NCBI GenBank assembly: GCA_013695885.1
Contig: JACCZP010000330.1
Span: 1 to 5,013 of the forward strand
Reading direction: 5' to 3'
DNA: 5,013 bases
From: Thermoleophilaceae bacterium
Lineage (GTDB): Bacteria; Actinomycetota; Thermoleophilia; Solirubrobacterales; Thermoleophilaceae
Shown here: piece after piece, positions 4,805-5,013 of the stretch
Position numbering within the stretch: position 1 is the first letter of the stretch
Layout: every line of letters begins with the position of its first letter
Notes under the pieces: model-generated
What the model saw: the letters and a program-made list of their open reading frames with translations, nothing else
Database searches by the model: none
What the model was told of the DNA's origin: nothing
Position numbers and translations under genes: made by a program

Positions 4805-5013
4805 GTGGCTGAGTCCACCAGCGAGGGCAGCGAGTCGAAGGGACAGGGCAACGCCCAATCGGGCGACGGCGAGGGGTCGCAGCAGGCCGCTCCGCCCCCC
4901 GAGGGCACTTCCGACGAAGGCTCCTCCGGCGACCACGGCTCTTCGGGCGAAGGCTCCTCCGGCGAAGGCTCCTCCGAGGAACACGGCTCCTCGGGGGAGG
5001 GCAAGAAGGATGG
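4805..5013 (+). CDS. Ser/Gly/Glu-rich repeat protein, N-terminal part (3' truncated by window)
   Basis: GTG at 4805 follows GGGGGGAG (4791-4798) with a 6-base spacing, and the frame stays open to the last base, giving 69 residues. The sequence starts MAESTSEGSESKGQGNAQSG and is hydrophilic, low in complexity and surely disordered. From about residue 37 it consists of five-to-six-residue units of the form EGSSG/DHGSSG/EEHGSSG, ending in GEGKK. There is no signal peptide and no domain that I recognise. Such acidic, Ser/Gly-rich stretches often sit as linkers before a membrane or folded domain, but the rest of the protein lies outside the window, so no function is proposed. The opposite strand is also open here (Pro/Glu/Ser-rich), but that frame runs back through the tRNA and has no ribosome site, so it is a shadow. 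His residues in the repeats are the only unusual chemistry. Confidence 0.65.
   Translation, partial: MAESTSEGSESKGQGNAQSGDGEGSQQAAPPPEGTSDEGSSGDHGSSGEGSSGEGSSEEHGSSGEGKKD
4913..4992 (+). repeat. Short tandem repeats coding for EGSSG-type units
   Basis: The 15-base unit GGCGAAGGCTCCTCC occurs twice in direct tandem (4946-4960 and 4961-4975), and a copy with one change (GACGAAGGCTCCTCC) lies at 4913-4927. More diverged units (GACCACGGCTCTTCG, GAACACGGCTCCTCG) lie between and after. All are in the reading frame of the gene starting at 4805, so changes in copy number would keep the frame. Confidence 0.8.

Noticed and set aside
4549..4812. Plus-strand 87-residue frame starting inside the tRNA
   Set aside because: The start lies within the tRNA-Ser anticodon arm and the frame crosses the hairpin and promoter region, so it is not a gene.
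4579..5004. Minus-strand frame rich in PSPEEP units at the right edge
   Set aside because: It runs back into the tRNA-Ser gene and lacks a ribosome site; the plus strand has a clear ribosome site and start. The repeats are simply those of the plus-strand gene read backwards.

Overview
The window is very GC-rich, with tightly packed genes, GTG/ATG (and possibly CTG) starts, GC-only terminator hairpins and strong G/C third-position bias. Together with the family types present, this suggests a high-GC actinobacterium. The flavour of the NrfD, subtilase and CsbD-like proteins resembles the Thermoleophilia/Solirubrobacterales group, but that placement is inference from memory of such proteins and was not tested.

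Layout. (1) 1-1445, + strand: the 3' end of an operon for a membrane-bound respiratory molybdo-enzyme, probably a formate dehydrogenase. It holds the C-terminal end of the iron-sulfur (beta) subunit with its membrane-anchor helix, followed with a 3-base overlap by an NrfD-family integral membrane quinone-interacting subunit. The catalytic subunit would lie upstream, outside the window. (2) 1446-2446: a small stress-protein block with a CsbD-like protein and an ATP-binding universal stress protein, both on +. Between them, on -, is a candidate 28-residue single-helix membrane peptide that may be translated from a leaderless GTG. (3) 2480-3859, - strand: a secreted thermitase-like subtilisin protease with signal peptide, prodomain and full catalytic triad, ending convergently on the stress protein across a perfect palindromic terminator. 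An ECF-sigma-like promoter sits upstream of it. (4) 4023-4487, +: tRNA adenosine deaminase TadA, whose best-supported start is a CTG codon. It is followed by tRNA-Ser(CGA) at 4527-4616. (5) 4805 to the end, +: the start of a Ser/Gly/Glu-rich, repeat-containing protein that runs off the window.

How they relate: the formate dehydrogenase arm would feed electrons to the quinone pool. The CsbD-like and Usp proteins and a possibly ECF-controlled secreted protease suggest a local cluster of stress or envelope functions. TadA and tRNA-Ser are translation housekeeping. No CRISPR array, insertion sequence, integrase, attachment site or clear accessory system is visible. The window is mostly ordinary chromosome; its most interesting points are the TadA start codon, the tiny leaderless membrane ORF, the ECF-type protease promoter and the repeat protein at the right edge.
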